Assembly (NCBI RefSeq): GCF_011382965.1
Contig: NZ_CP049934.1
Span: forward strand, 620,001-684,000
DNA: 64,000 nucleotides
From: Leucobacter insecticola
GTDB taxonomy: Bacteria > Actinomycetota > Actinomycetes > Actinomycetales > Microbacteriaceae
Reading direction: 5' to 3'
The notes under the pieces are model-generated. The model did no database searches. It was given only the letters and a program-made list of their open reading frames with translations, and was not told the DNA's origin. This document shows, in pieces, positions 18,206 through 28,797 of the stretch (positions within the stretch are counted from its first letter, which is position 1; each line of letters opens with the position of its first letter). The translations under genes and the position numbers were made by a program.

Positions 18206-19209
18206 GCGTTGCAGACATTCAGACGTTGAGCGAACGCCAGACCCTGCCGCTTGCTCGCGCGATCAACGAGGGCCTGCGTGCGGCGATGGCCGCTGACGAC
18301 CGCGTGATCCTGATGGGCGAAGATATCGGGCCCCTCGGCGGGGTATTCCGGGTCACCGATAAGCTGCAGGCCGAGTTCGGATCTGCTCGCGTGCTTGACA
18401 CTCCGCTCGCCGAGGCCGGGATTGTCGGCAGCGCGATCGGGCTTGCGATGCGCGGGTATCGACCCGTTATCGAGATCCAGTTCGATGGTTTCATCTTCCC
18501 GGCGTTCAATCAGATCGTGACGCAGCTCGCGAAGCTCACGAACCGTCACGACGGCACGATATCGATGCCCGTGGTGATCCGGGTGCCCTACGGCGGGCAC
18601 ATCGGCGCGGTCGAGCATCACCAGGAAAGCCCCGACGCCTACTTTGCGCACACGCCGGGACTGCGTGTGGTGGCGCCGTCAACACCCAACGACGCGTACT
18701 GGATGATCCAGCAGGCGATCCAGTCGAACGACCCGGTGCTGTTCTTCGAACCCAAAGCGAAGTACTGGCAAAAGGGCGAGGTGGATCCTTCCGCCGCTGC
18801 GAGCCCGCTGCACCAGACCCGCGTCGCGCGGCCCGGTACCGATGTCACGGTCGTGGGCCACGGCGCAATGGTGACCACGCTGCTGCAGGCGGCCGAGATC
18901 GCGGGCACCGAGGGCACCAGTATTGAGGTCGTCGATCTGCGCAGCCTGTCTCCGATTGATTACGAGCCGTTGCTTGCCTCCGTGCGAAAGACGGGGCGCT
19001 TGGTGGTCGCGCAGGAGGCGCAGGGCGGGGTAAGCCTCGGTAGCGAGATTGCCGCTTATGTTGCGGAGCACGCCTTCTACTCGCTGCAGGCACCCGTGCT
19101 GCGGGTCGCTGGATACGACGTGCCGTTCCCGCCCGCGCGAGTCGAAGGTCTGTATTTGCCGGATGCCGACCGAGTGCTTGAAGCGGTCGACCGTACAATG
19201 CACTACTAA
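18202..19209 (+). CDS. 2-oxo acid dehydrogenase E1 component, beta subunit
   Basis: A 335-residue transketolase-fold protein that completes the E1 heterotetramer and forms the active site with E1-alpha. Family landmarks are [57 protein letters not shown] and the C-terminal [20 protein letters not shown]. It begins with an ATG-like GTG at 18202 overlapping the end of the alpha gene, so the two are translated together. The next gene, E2, starts 79 bases downstream with AAGGAG before its ATG. No dihydrolipoamide dehydrogenase (E3) gene is present in this window. Confidence 0.94.
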   Translation: MSVADIQTLSERQTLPLARAINEGLRAAMAADDRVILMGEDIGPLGGVFRVTDKLQAEFGSARVLDTPLAEAGIVGSAIGLAMRGYRPVIEIQFDGFIFPAFNQIVTQLAKLTNRHDGTISMPVVIRVPYGGHIGAVEHHQESPDAYFAHTPGLRVVAPSTPNDAYWMIQQAIQSNDPVLFFEPKAKYWQKGEVDPSAAASPLHQTRVARPGTDVTVVGHGAMVTTLLQAAEIAGTEGTSIEVVDLRSLSPIDYEPLLASVRKTGRLVVAQEAQGGVSLGSEIAAYVAEHAFYSLQAPVLRVAGYDVPFPPARVEGLYLPDADRVLEAVDRTMHY

Positions 19210-19288
19210 GGCACCACACGTGTCGCGCTCGCCGCGGCCCACTTCACCGCGCTACACGCACAGCAGTTCAACGTTTCAAGGAGTCGCC

Positions 19289-20640
19289 ATGAGCGAAATG
19301 ACCTTCCCCCTTCCCGATGTCGGCGAGGGTCTCACTGAGGCCGAGCTTGTCTCATGGCACGTCGCACCCGGCGATGCCGTCGCCCTCAACCAGGTGATCT
19401 GCGAGATCGAAACAGCGAAGTCGCTTGTTGAACTGCCCTCGCCGTTTGCTGGGACCGTGACCGCGCTGCTCGCCGAGGAGGGCCAGACGGTGCCCGTGGG
19501 GGATCCGATCCTGCGCGTGAGTGTTGCGGGTGATGCTGGAGGGGTCGCTGATCCCGCCCCTGCTGCTGCCGCCGCTGACTCTGAGGACACCCGAGACGCC
19601 GTGGCCGACACCGCGAGTTCGATCGAGCATGAGGGCGCGTCTGCGGACGGAGACGAGGGTGGTGCGGTGCTCGTGGGCTACGGCACCGCCGGCACCGTGC
19701 AGTCGCGCCGCCGTCGAGGGGGGAGCCGCTGCTGATCGGCGCGACCGCGCAAGCCGCTGCGATCCCGGTGGCGGACGCTTCGCCGATCATTGCGAAGCCG
19801 CCGATCCGGAAGCTTGCAAAAGACCTCGGAGTGGACCTGTCGATGGTCGTAGGGAGTGGGATCGCCGGCGAGATTCTGCGCGACGATGTTGTGCGGGAGG
19901 CTTCGCAGGCGAGCCTGTTCCGCAATATCGTGACCCCGGAGGTCCCCTCGAGCCGCGAGGAACGGATCCCGGTGAAGGGGGTCCGCAAGCTCACCGCCCA
20001 GGCGATGGTGGCGTCGAAGTTCACGGCCCCCCACGTCAGCGTGTTCACCGACGTCGATGCGACGCGCACGATGGAGTTCGTGAAGCGCCTGAAGTCCTCC
20101 ACCGATTTCGCGGGCGTGAAGGTGTCGCCGCTCTTGATCTTCGCGCGCGCGATGCTGTGGGCGGTGCGCCGCAATCCGCAGGTGAACTCGATGTGGACCG
20201 ACACCGAGATCGTGCAGCATAATTTCGTGAATCTCGGGATCGCGGCCGCGACGCCCCGTGGCCTGATCGTGCCGAATATTAAGGATGCTCAGGATCTCAG
20301 CCTGCTTGAACTCGCGCAGGCGATCGAGCAGCTGACGATCACCGCCCGTGATGGCCGGACCTCGCCGGCGGACATGGCAAACGGCACGATCACACTGACG
20401 AACATCGGCGTCTTTGGCATGGACTTTGGCTTGCCGATCCTGAACCCCGGTGAGGTGGCGATCCTCGCGATGGGCACGATCAAGCAGAAGCCGTGGGTGG
20501 TGGACGGCGAGGTCCGGCCGCGCATGGTCACCACCGTGGGCGGTTCGTTTGATCACCGCGTGGTTGACGGTGACGTGGTGTCGCGTTTTGTTGCCGATGT
20601 TGCCTCGGTGCTTGAGGAGCCCGCGCTGCTGCTCGACTAG
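19289..20640 (+). pseudogene. 2-oxo acid dehydrogenase E2 component (acyltransferase), broken at 19718-19723
   Basis: The E2 core transfers the acyl group to CoA through a lipoyl arm. The first frame (residues 1-80) is a single lipoyl domain with the modified Lys in [14 protein letters not shown], followed by an Ala/Asp-rich linker and SRRRR. The second frame holds the E3/E1-binding domain ([20 protein letters not shown]), then the catalytic domain with the active-site His in [15 protein letters not shown] and its stop at 20640. One added G in the six-G run at 19718-19723 joins them into about 450 residues, normal for one-lipoyl E2. All functional residues are intact, so I expect a working gene and a base-calling fault. 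Confidence 0.9.
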
Positions 20641-20671
20641 TGGTGTTAGGTGCGGGCGTTGTGCCGCCGCT

Positions 20672-20749
20672 GATTGAGCGAGCGCGAGCCCCCCCGCCGA
20701 TTGAGCGAGCGCGAGCGAGTCGAAATCCAGGGGATTTCAACCCACTCGC
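20672..20749. repeat. Direct repeat and hairpin between the convergent E2 and katG genes
   Basis: GATTGAGCGAGCGCGAG occurs at 20672-20688 and again at 20699-20715. The second copy runs into a hairpin: GCGAGT (20715-20720) and GAAATCC (20722-20728) pair with GGATTTC (20732-20738) and ACTCGC (20744-20749). It lies between two converging genes and is probably a bidirectional terminator. The TTGAGCGAGCG...GAGTCGAAA wording is a type of intergenic repeat common in Microbacteriaceae, from memory. Confidence 0.55.
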
Positions 20750-20771
20750 GCCGCTCACCTGCGCCGGAGCG

Positions 20772-22986
<2,215 letters not shown>

Positions 22987-23454
22987 CTATTCCTTTCGTG
23001 GGTGAGGAGATGGGGGTTTTTGCTCGCACGCTGCGCAGATGCCCCGGAAGGTAACATCAGCGTGCAGCACGCGCATGCCGTGGGTGCTCTGAGGAACGAG
23101 GCACGGCGCCTCGCCGATCACGCAGTCGACGTCTTCGATGCGGCCGCAGAGCACGCAGCTGAGGTGGTGGTGGTTGTCATCGGTGCGGGTTTCGTAGCGA
23201 GCGCCGCCGTCGCCGAGCGGATCGATCCTGCGGATAAGGCCGTGCTCGGTGAGATCCTGCACGATGTTGTACACCGATTGCGGTGTGAGCGAAGGCAGGA
23301 CCGTGATGAGTGCCGTGTGAAGCTCAGTCGCGGTCGTGTGGGGCTTGGCCTTCAGGTGATTGAGCGCCGCGATCCGCCCTGCCGTGACACGCAACCCGCG
23401 TTCGCGCAGCCGCTCGCTCCAGGGCGTGTCGTCAAGCGGCGGGGTGGGGGTCAC
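22987..23454 (-). CDS. furA: Fur-family peroxide-responsive repressor
   Basis: A 155-residue Fur protein: winged helix (LRERGLRVTAGRIAALNHLK, PSLTPQSVYNIVQDLTEHGL) and metal-binding dimer domain (HHHLSCVLCGRIEDVDC, HADVTFRGICAACE) with two CxxC pairs for structural zinc. Being directly upstream of katG on the same strand, it most likely is the FurA/CatR repressor that releases katG when peroxide oxidises its metal site. It ends three bases before the katG start, so both share one transcript. A TTTTGA/TCAAAA inverted repeat lies 19 bases upstream of its start. Confidence 0.93.
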   Translation of the reverse strand: MTPTPPLDDTPWSERLRERGLRVTAGRIAALNHLKAKPHTTATELHTALITVLPSLTPQSVYNIVQDLTEHGLIRRIDPLGDGGARYETRTDDNHHHLSCVLCGRIEDVDCVIGEAPCLVPQSTHGMRVLHADVTFRGICAACEQKPPSPHPRKE

Positions 23455-23472
23455 GCTCTAAGGGTAGCGCTA

Positions 23473-23489
23473 TTTTGATTGACTCAAAA
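23473..23489. promoter_or_regulatory. Fur-type operator in front of furA-katG
   Basis: TTTTGA and TCAAAA flank TTGAC, an AT-rich perfect inverted repeat in otherwise GC-rich DNA, 19 bases upstream of the furA start. Position and composition fit FurA autoregulation. Confidence 0.6.
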
Positions 23490-23575
23490 ATATGGCGGCT
23501 TGACGGAGTGTCGCCTGCCAGGATGGGAAGCGGGCGAAGAAACCCGTCATGATAGAGGCAGGACGGAGAGCAGAT

Positions 23576-24337
23576 ATGGATCTCAGTGGGGCAAGCGCGG
23601 TGGTGACCGGCGCCGCGTCGGGACTCGGAGCGGCGGTTGCATCAGCACTTGCGGAGTGCGGGGTAGAGGTGCTCGGGATCGATCTTCCCGCGAGCATAGA
23701 AGGGGCGGGATCGCCCTCAGCGGGGATCCGATTTTGCGCGGCCGACGTCACCGATGAGGCTCAGCTTCAAACGGCATTCGATGCCCGTGACCCGGCGGCA
23801 CCGCTCCGGCTCGTCGTCAACTGCGCGGGGATTGCTCCGGCTCGACGCATTCTGTCTTCACGGGGAGTGCACGAGCTTGAGCTGTTCCGGCGGGTGATTG
23901 ACATTAACCTCACTGGCACCTTTAACGTGCTGCGCCTTGGCAGCGCGATCATGGCTGAGATGCCGCCGATCGACGAAGATGGCCAGCGCGGGCTCGTGGT
24001 CAACACCGCCTCAATCGCGGCTTTTGAGGGGCAGGTCGGCCAGGCTGCTTACGCCGCATCGAAGGGCGGGGTGGCCGCGCTTACGATCGCCGCGGCCAGG
24101 GATCTTGCGCAATCGGGGATCCGCGTCAACACGATCGCCCCCGGAATCGTCGAGACGCCCCTCTTTGCGGGTATTGCCCCCGAAGCCGCCGCCGCGCTTG
24201 CTGGATCGGTGCCGTTCCCCGCGCGTCTCGCCGCACCTGCGGAGTTCGCCAAGCTCGTGCTGATGATTGCCGAGCACGACTACCTCAATGGCGAGACGAT
24301 CCGCATGGATGGTGCGCTGCGCATGTCGCCGCGGTAG
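23576..24337 (+). CDS. Short-chain dehydrogenase, 3-hydroxyacyl-CoA dehydrogenase (HSD10-like)
   Basis: A 253-residue Rossmann-fold oxidoreductase. The cofactor motif TGAASGLGAAVA, the NAG motif (VNCAGIAPA), Ser in NTASIAAFEG and the catalytic YAASKGG are all present. The PGIVETPLFAG ending and overall length match type II 3-hydroxyacyl-CoA dehydrogenases, which act on fatty or branched-chain acyl-CoA. This would suit isoleucine breakdown together with the nearby 2-oxo acid dehydrogenase, but that link is only by proximity. The ATG at 23576 has GGAG upstream; an earlier in-frame ATG at 23549 has no better signal. It is divergent from furA. Confidence 0.88.
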   Translation: MDLSGASAVVTGAASGLGAAVASALAECGVEVLGIDLPASIEGAGSPSAGIRFCAADVTDEAQLQTAFDARDPAAPLRLVVNCAGIAPARRILSSRGVHELELFRRVIDINLTGTFNVLRLGSAIMAEMPPIDEDGQRGLVVNTASIAAFEGQVGQAAYAASKGGVAALTIAAARDLAQSGIRVNTIAPGIVETPLFAGIAPEAAAALAGSVPFPARLAAPAEFAKLVLMIAEHDYLNGETIRMDGALRMSPR

Positions 24338-24405
24338 TTCCCGGCCCAGCGCGTCGGCGGTGCGTGGGATCTCGGCGAGCAATACTTCGCCCCTTCGCGG
24401 GTTCG

Positions 24406-25452
24406 CTAGCGGTGGGTGTGGCGTTCGGTGAGGTGGCTCGCGGGCTCAAGTTGGATCGTGACGTGTTCGGTCGCGAAGTGGGCGTACAGGCAGGCGTGGA
24501 GCTCGTCGAGGATCGCGTGGTAGCCGCGCTCGTCCCAGGCCAGGTCACTCACGGTGACGTGCGCCGAGAATGCCGGCACCCCCGAGGTGATGGTCCAGGC
24601 GTGCACGTCGTGTACCTCGGCGATGCCCGGTACGGTCAGCATGTGATTCCGAGCCTCATCAATATCGATATTCTTTGGGGTCGCCTCCAGCAGCACGTTA
24701 ACGACATCGCGCAGCAGGCTCACCGCGCGCGGGAAGATCAGCAGTGCAATGAGTAGCGAGGCGATCTGATCGACGAAGTTCCAGCCGGTGAACAGGATGA
24801 TAACACCCGCGATGATCACGGCGGCCGAGCCGAGCAGGTCACCCAGCACCTCAAGATAGGCTCCGCGCACGTTGATGCTCTCCTTCTGACCGGCCCGCAG
24901 AATGAGCAGCGAGACCAGATTTGCGACGGCGCCGAGTATGGCCGCGACGAGCATCGGCCCGGTCTCAATCTCGACCTCGGTGCCAAAGCGTGTGATTGCC
25001 TGCACAAAGATGACTACCGCGATGACGCCGAGCACGATGCCGTTGACGAGAGCCGCGAGCACCTCGACGCGCAGGTAGCCGAAGGTGCGCTTCGAGGTGG
25101 CTGGCAGGCCCGCGATGAGCGTCGCGATGAGGGCGATAGCGACGCCGGTCGCGTCCGTCAGCATGTGTCCGGCGTCGGCCAGCAGAGAAAGGGAGTTTGA
25201 GATCAGCGCACCCACGACCTGCACCACGAAGACGGTGAGGGTGATGGTGAGCACCAGGATCAGACGCTTGCGGTGCTTGGCGCCCGCGGTGCCAGTGACG
25301 GGACCGCGGGCGCCGTGATCGTGGCCGTGGCCGTGCCCGCTGCTGTTCACTTTTGCGGCAGAGGGTACGGGGTGGCCTTCACTGAATGCGGGATCGCAGA
25401 CGCCTGATTCGTTGTTGTGCCCCGCAGTATGGTGATTGTCCCCGGCAGTCAT
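24406..25452 (-). CDS. Cation diffusion facilitator (CzcD-type) metal exporter
   Basis: A 348-residue CDF transporter that exports divalent metal by proton exchange. It has a His-rich cytoplasmic N-terminus (GHGHGHDHG), six membrane helices, the first metal-site motif LLADAGHMLTDATG (with D and H) and the second in YLEVLGDLLGSAAV, then a C-terminal ferredoxin-like domain (GIAEVHDVHAWTITSG). CDF proteins of this group usually carry zinc, cobalt or nickel. Its start is only 10 bases from a CsoR-family operator (25463-25477), so expression probably answers to copper or nickel. There is no clear Shine-Dalgarno other than the G run inside that operator. Confidence 0.92.
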   Translation of the reverse strand: MTAGDNHHTAGHNNESGVCDPAFSEGHPVPSAAKVNSSGHGHGHDHGARGPVTGTAGAKHRKRLILVLTITLTVFVVQVVGALISNSLSLLADAGHMLTDATGVAIALIATLIAGLPATSKRTFGYLRVEVLAALVNGIVLGVIAVVIFVQAITRFGTEVEIETGPMLVAAILGAVANLVSLLILRAGQKESINVRGAYLEVLGDLLGSAAVIIAGVIILFTGWNFVDQIASLLIALLIFPRAVSLLRDVVNVLLEATPKNIDIDEARNHMLTVPGIAEVHDVHAWTITSGVPAFSAHVTVSDLAWDERGYHAILDELHACLYAHFATEHVTIQLEPASHLTERHTHR

Positions 25453-25462
25453 GCGTCGATTG

Positions 25463-25477
25463 TACCCCCATGGGGTA
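25463..25477. promoter_or_regulatory. CsoR-family operator upstream of the CDF exporter
   Basis: TACCCCCATGGGGTA is an almost perfect inverted repeat with the G-tract pattern of CsoR/InrS-type sites. It sits 11-25 bases before the CDF start, probably over the promoter or ribosome-binding region. A related site lies at 26165. Confidence 0.7.
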
Positions 25478-25509
25478 TATGCGGTTAGGCCGGGCGGCGC
25501 GGTGTGCGA

Positions 25510-25820
25510 TTACATCGCAATACTCACCGACCGGATGCCCACATTTCTTGCGGCTTCGGCCAGGCGATTATCAACGGTCAGGATCTCGTCAAGCTGGCTG
25601 CCGAGGGCGAGGGCGGCGGCGAGGTGGATCACGTCGAGTGAGCGGAGCGAGTGCGGTTCGAGGCGCTCGGCTTCTGCGTAGATCGAGGAGTCGAGCCTGA
25701 CAAATGCGCAGCGGATCCTGCTCTGGCTCCGGCAGAATGAACCTTACGAGCGCCGAAGTGTCGAGGTAGGTGAGCACTACAGGCGTTCTGCTTCAGCGCT
25801 CGAATCCCTACCGTGCTCAT
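25510..25820 (-). pseudogene. Remnant of an antitoxin-toxin (Phd/PIN) pair
   Basis: Reading leftward from 25820, MSTVGIRALKQNA is the start of a Phd/YefM-type antitoxin. After 13 residues it is cut off and the start of a PIN toxin follows (GTG at 25777, LTYLDTSALVRFILPEPE). After about 19 residues the toxin jumps, with loss of some 45 residues and a frame change, to its C-terminal part (LDVIHLAAALALGSQLDEILTVDNRLAEAARN) ending at the stop 25510-25512. The conserved middle Glu and the antitoxin body are missing. These are multi-residue deletions, so this is true decay, unlike the single-base breaks elsewhere. Confidence 0.75.
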
Positions 25821-25907
25821 GTTCTACAGCGTAGATCAATGGGGCGGGAAAGGAAGGGCCAGGGCCGTTTCCCCTCCCGCCCCCTCACGGCGAACAGTGC
25901 GCGGTGC

Positions 25908-26138
25908 TTATGCCCCCTGTAGCGCCGCCTCGTACCCGGCTTCGTCTACTGCGGCGATGATGTCCGCGGCATCGGGCGCCGAGCCCGCACTCTGAGTGAC
26001 CCGCAGCAGCCCAGTCTCGGCGCTGACCTCGATGTCCGTGACCCCTGGGATCTGGCTGACCTCTTCGCGGATAGCGTTCTCGCAGTGGCTGCAGGTCATC
26101 CCGGTGACGAGGAAGTTGGATGTGATCGTGGTGCTCAT
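25908..26138 (-). CDS. copZ: Heavy-metal-associated domain protein, copper chaperone
   Basis: A 76-residue HMA protein with the copper-binding motif GMTCSHCENAI and a typical ferredoxin-like alternation of strands and helices. It would carry Cu(I) in the cytoplasm to a P-type ATPase. No ATPase is adjacent here; the nearest in the window is the fragment at its left edge. The ATG at 26138 has GGAG six bases upstream, and a CsoR-type operator lies 27-42 bases upstream, so copper induction is likely. Confidence 0.93.
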   Translation of the reverse strand: MSTTITSNFLVTGMTCSHCENAIREEVSQIPGVTDIEVSAETGLLRVTQSAGSAPDAADIIAAVDEAGYEAALQGA

Positions 26139-26164
26139 GCTGTCTCCTTCGGTAGACCTCTACT

Positions 26165-26180
26165 ATACCCCTCGGGGTAT
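26165..26180. promoter_or_regulatory. CsoR-type operator upstream of copZ
   Basis: ATACCCCTCGGGGTAT has 7-bp perfect arms around a TC centre, matching the consensus of copper-responsive CsoR sites. Confidence 0.75.
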
Positions 26181-26205
26181 GTGATGCGACTCTTCAATGT
26201 GCAGG

Positions 26206-27579
26206 CTACTCCGTGAGCTGGGTTGCGAGTTGCAGCAACTGGATCTCGCTTCCCGCGCGGCCGATGAGTTGCACGCCGGTCCAGGAATGGGGCCCGTCAA
26301 TCGGCACGGCGATGGCGGGCAATCCAGCCACATTGACCATTGAGGTAAAAGGTGCCCACTCGCACTGCAGTCGGTAATCGTCGTCGGGGCTGAGCGAGGT
26401 GAATGCGCCGATGCGGGGAGGTGTAAACGCGAGCCCGGGCGTCAGAATCACGTCATAGCGACCCCACTGCGCGCGAGCCTCCGATGCGAAGCGTCGCAGC
26501 TGTGCGGCTGCATGATGGTGCGCGGCGTCACCCCTGCTGCGGGCGCGCTCGCGAAAGCATCGAGTGAACGGGGTGAGGAGATCCTCGGCGCCCTCCTCGA
26601 GCCGCAGCAGAGACAGAGCCGCGGTCCAGGACGTGGTGAACGCCTCTGGGTAGTTCGGGAGGTAACTCACTTCCGCTTCTTCGACGTGATGCTGACGCTG
26701 TTCGAGCAGGTGCGCCGCATGCGTGAACGCCGCGAGCGCCTCCGCAGAAAGCGGTGTCGGGTGCGCCGACTCGAACGGGGATACGGTGCTGATCCCAACC
26801 CGCAAGCCGCGAAGGCCGTCGGAGTGCGCCACTGCTGTGAGACTCGGCTCCCCTGCGGTACCCCGCATCGCGTCGAAGAGCAGTGCCGCGTCCTGTGGCG
26901 TTCGCGCGAGCGGCCCACTCACGGTCAGGCGCGGTGCCCCGAAGCTGTCGCGCGCATCCTGCGCGGGGTCGCTCGGGATCGTGCCGAGGCCCGGTTTTAG
27001 GCCGATCAGCCCGCAGGCGAGTGCTGGGATCCGGATCGATCCGCCACCGTCGCTGCCCGGAGCGAGGGGGAGCAGCCCCGCCGCCACGGCGGCCGCGGAC
27101 CCACCCGAGGACCCGCCCGCGGTGCGCTCAGGATCGTGCGGGTTGCACGCGGGAGGCGCGATCAAGTTCTCGGAGTAGCCGGTGAGGCCGAACTCGGGCA
27201 CCTGGGTTTTGCCGAGACTGATCGTGCCTGCCCGGCGCAGCAGGCGCACTTCTGCGCTGTCGGTGGCGGCGGTGGCGCTGGGGAGGGCGGCGCTGCCGTG
27301 CGTGGTCGCCACTCCCGCAACATCGGAGAGATCCTTGTGGGCGGTGGGCATGCCGTGCAGCGAGGGAATCGCGGTAGGGTCCGAGCGGTTCGCCGCGAAA
27401 TACGCGTCCGCGGCTTCGGCTTCCCGCAGAGCCAGCTCGGGATTGACGCTGATGAACGCCCCCAGATCTTCTGCGTCAGCGATCCTGTTGAGCGATTCTT
27501 CGACCGCATCGCGCGCCGAAAGTTCGCCCGCGCGGAGGGCGGCGCGCAGACTCAGGGCGGTGTCGGGAAGTGTCGTCAC
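26206..27579 (-). CDS. Amidase signature-family enzyme
   Basis: A 457-residue amidase that would hydrolyse a carboxamide in the cytoplasm. The Ser-cisSer-Lys triad is visible: Lys in MPTAHKDLSD, and the Ser-rich block TAGGSSGGSAAAVAAGLLPL followed by SDGGGSIRIPA with the nucleophile. The C-terminal VNVAGLPAIAVP is typical. It lacks clues to substrate: it is not in a gat operon and no partner GatB or GatC is nearby, so GatA is unlikely. It lies divergent from the zinc operon. Confidence 0.92.
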   Translation of the reverse strand: MTTLPDTALSLRAALRAGELSARDAVEESLNRIADAEDLGAFISVNPELALREAEAADAYFAANRSDPTAIPSLHGMPTAHKDLSDVAGVATTHGSAALPSATAATDSAEVRLLRRAGTISLGKTQVPEFGLTGYSENLIAPPACNPHDPERTAGGSSGGSAAAVAAGLLPLAPGSDGGGSIRIPALACGLIGLKPGLGTIPSDPAQDARDSFGAPRLTVSGPLARTPQDAALLFDAMRGTAGEPSLTAVAHSDGLRGLRVGISTVSPFESAHPTPLSAEALAAFTHAAHLLEQRQHHVEEAEVSYLPNYPEAFTTSWTAALSLLRLEEGAEDLLTPFTRCFRERARSRGDAAHHHAAAQLRRFASEARAQWGRYDVILTPGLAFTPPRIGAFTSLSPDDDYRLQCEWAPFTSMVNVAGLPAIAVPIDGPHSWTGVQLIGRAGSEIQLLQLATQLTE

Positions 27580-27625
27580 GATCTCAGCCTAAGGCGAGTC
27601 CGGGATCGCTGCTTCAACCACTCAT

Positions 27626-27668
27626 TGCGAACGATTATCAATTGCCATTATACTGAGACCCGTTTTCA
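27626..27668 (+). promoter_or_regulatory. Zur-type boxes and promoter of the zinc uptake operon
   Basis: TGCGAACGATTATCA (27626-27640) closely matches actinobacterial Zur sites (TGANAACGNTNTTCA pattern). A second, weaker site TGAGACCCGTTTTCA is at 27654-27668. A likely promoter, TTGCGA (27625-27630) and TATACT (27649-27654) with an 18-bp spacer, is covered by the first box, so zinc-loaded Zur would block transcription of znuA. Confidence 0.7.
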
Positions 27669-27684
27669 TTTAGAAAGTGTGCCC

Positions 27685-28797
27685 ATGACCCTCATCTCAG
27701 CCTCTCCCGCGCGCTCACCGCGCTCCCTCTCCCTCGCGGCGATGGCGCTTGCGACAGGTGCCGCCCTCACCCTCAGTGCCTGTAGCGGCTCCCCCGCAGG
27801 CTCTGACGACACCCATTCGGCGGGCCTGAAGGTCGTCGCCACAACAACGCAGCTCGCCGATTTTGTGGCCGAGATCGGTGGCAACGACGTCGCCCTGACG
27901 GGTCTCCTCACCGCCGGCGCATCCGCGCACCACTTCGATCCGACGCCCGCCGACCTGCTCGCCCTCGGCCAAGCCGACGTGCTCGTTGTCAACGGTGCCG
28001 GGCTTGAAACCTTCATCGATAGCGCCGTGGAGTCCTCAGGGTTCAAAGGTGTGGTGATCGATGCGAGCGAAGGTATCGACGAGGCCGAGGCAAAGTTGAT
28101 CACCTCGGAGAGCGAAGACTCCGCGCACGCTGGGGAAGCGGATCACGACCACGGCACTGCGGATCACGACCACGCACACGACCACGCACACGCTGAGGAA
28201 GACCACGCCGGGCACGACCACGGCGACATCAACCCGCACATCTGGACCTCCCCACGCTTCGCGGAGGGCATGGTCGCCGAGATCACGGCGGGCCTCGAGA
28301 AGGCAGATCCCGCGCACGCCAAAGATTTCAACAAGCGCGCTGATGCGTACCTCGCCAAACTTCAGGATCTCGACACCTGGATCGCCGCGCAGTTTGAACG
28401 GGTACCCGTGGCCGATCGTGTGATCGTTAGCGGGCACGACTCGCTCAGCTACTACCTGCACGACTACGGCATCGAGTTCGCTGGCGCGATCCTGCCGAGC
28501 TTTGAAGACAATGCCGAGCCGAGCGCGGCCGACATTGATGCGCTCGTGCAAAGCATTAAGGAGCGTGGGGTGAAGGCAATCTTCGTTGAATCGTCGATGA
28601 GCCCGAAGCTCGCGCAGGCCATCTCGCAGGAGGCGGGGGTGAAGGTTGTCGACGCCGAATCGCTCTACGCTGACTCGCTCGGGGTCGCGGGTAGCGGTGC
28701 CGACACTTACATCGACGCGACGATCCACAACACACAGCTGATTCTTGAGAGCTGGGGTGTGAAGCCAGACGAACTACCCGCTACTCTGCAAAGATGA
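27685..28797 (+). CDS. znuA: Zinc ABC transporter substrate-binding lipoprotein
   Basis: A 370-residue cluster A-1 metal-binding lipoprotein. The signal peptide ends in LTLSAC with lipidated Cys33. Metal ligands fit ZnuA: His in SAHHFDP, NPHIWTSP, VSGHDSLSYY and an acidic ligand near the C-terminus. Between residues 148 and 182 a His/Asp-rich loop (HDHGTADHDHAHDHAHAEE) marks it as a zinc rather than manganese binder. It captures zinc outside the membrane and passes it to the permease encoded downstream. The ATG at 27685 was chosen because it starts the signal peptide; the gene overlaps the ATPase gene by four bases. Confidence 0.95.
   Translation: MTLISASPARSPRSLSLAAMALATGAALTLSACSGSPAGSDDTHSAGLKVVATTTQLADFVAEIGGNDVALTGLLTAGASAHHFDPTPADLLALGQADVLVVNGAGLETFIDSAVESSGFKGVVIDASEGIDEAEAKLITSESEDSAHAGEADHDHGTADHDHAHDHAHAEEDHAGHDHGDINPHIWTSPRFAEGMVAEITAGLEKADPAHAKDFNKRADAYLAKLQDLDTWIAAQFERVPVADRVIVSGHDSLSYYLHDYGIEFAGAILPSFEDNAEPSAADIDALVQSIKERGVKAIFVESSMSPKLAQAISQEAGVKVVDAESLYADSLGVAGSGADTYIDATIHNTQLILESWGVKPDELPATLQR

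Noticed and set aside
26206..27579. GatA subunit of the amidotransferase
   Set aside because: No gatB or gatC beside it, and the sequence fits the wider amidase family.
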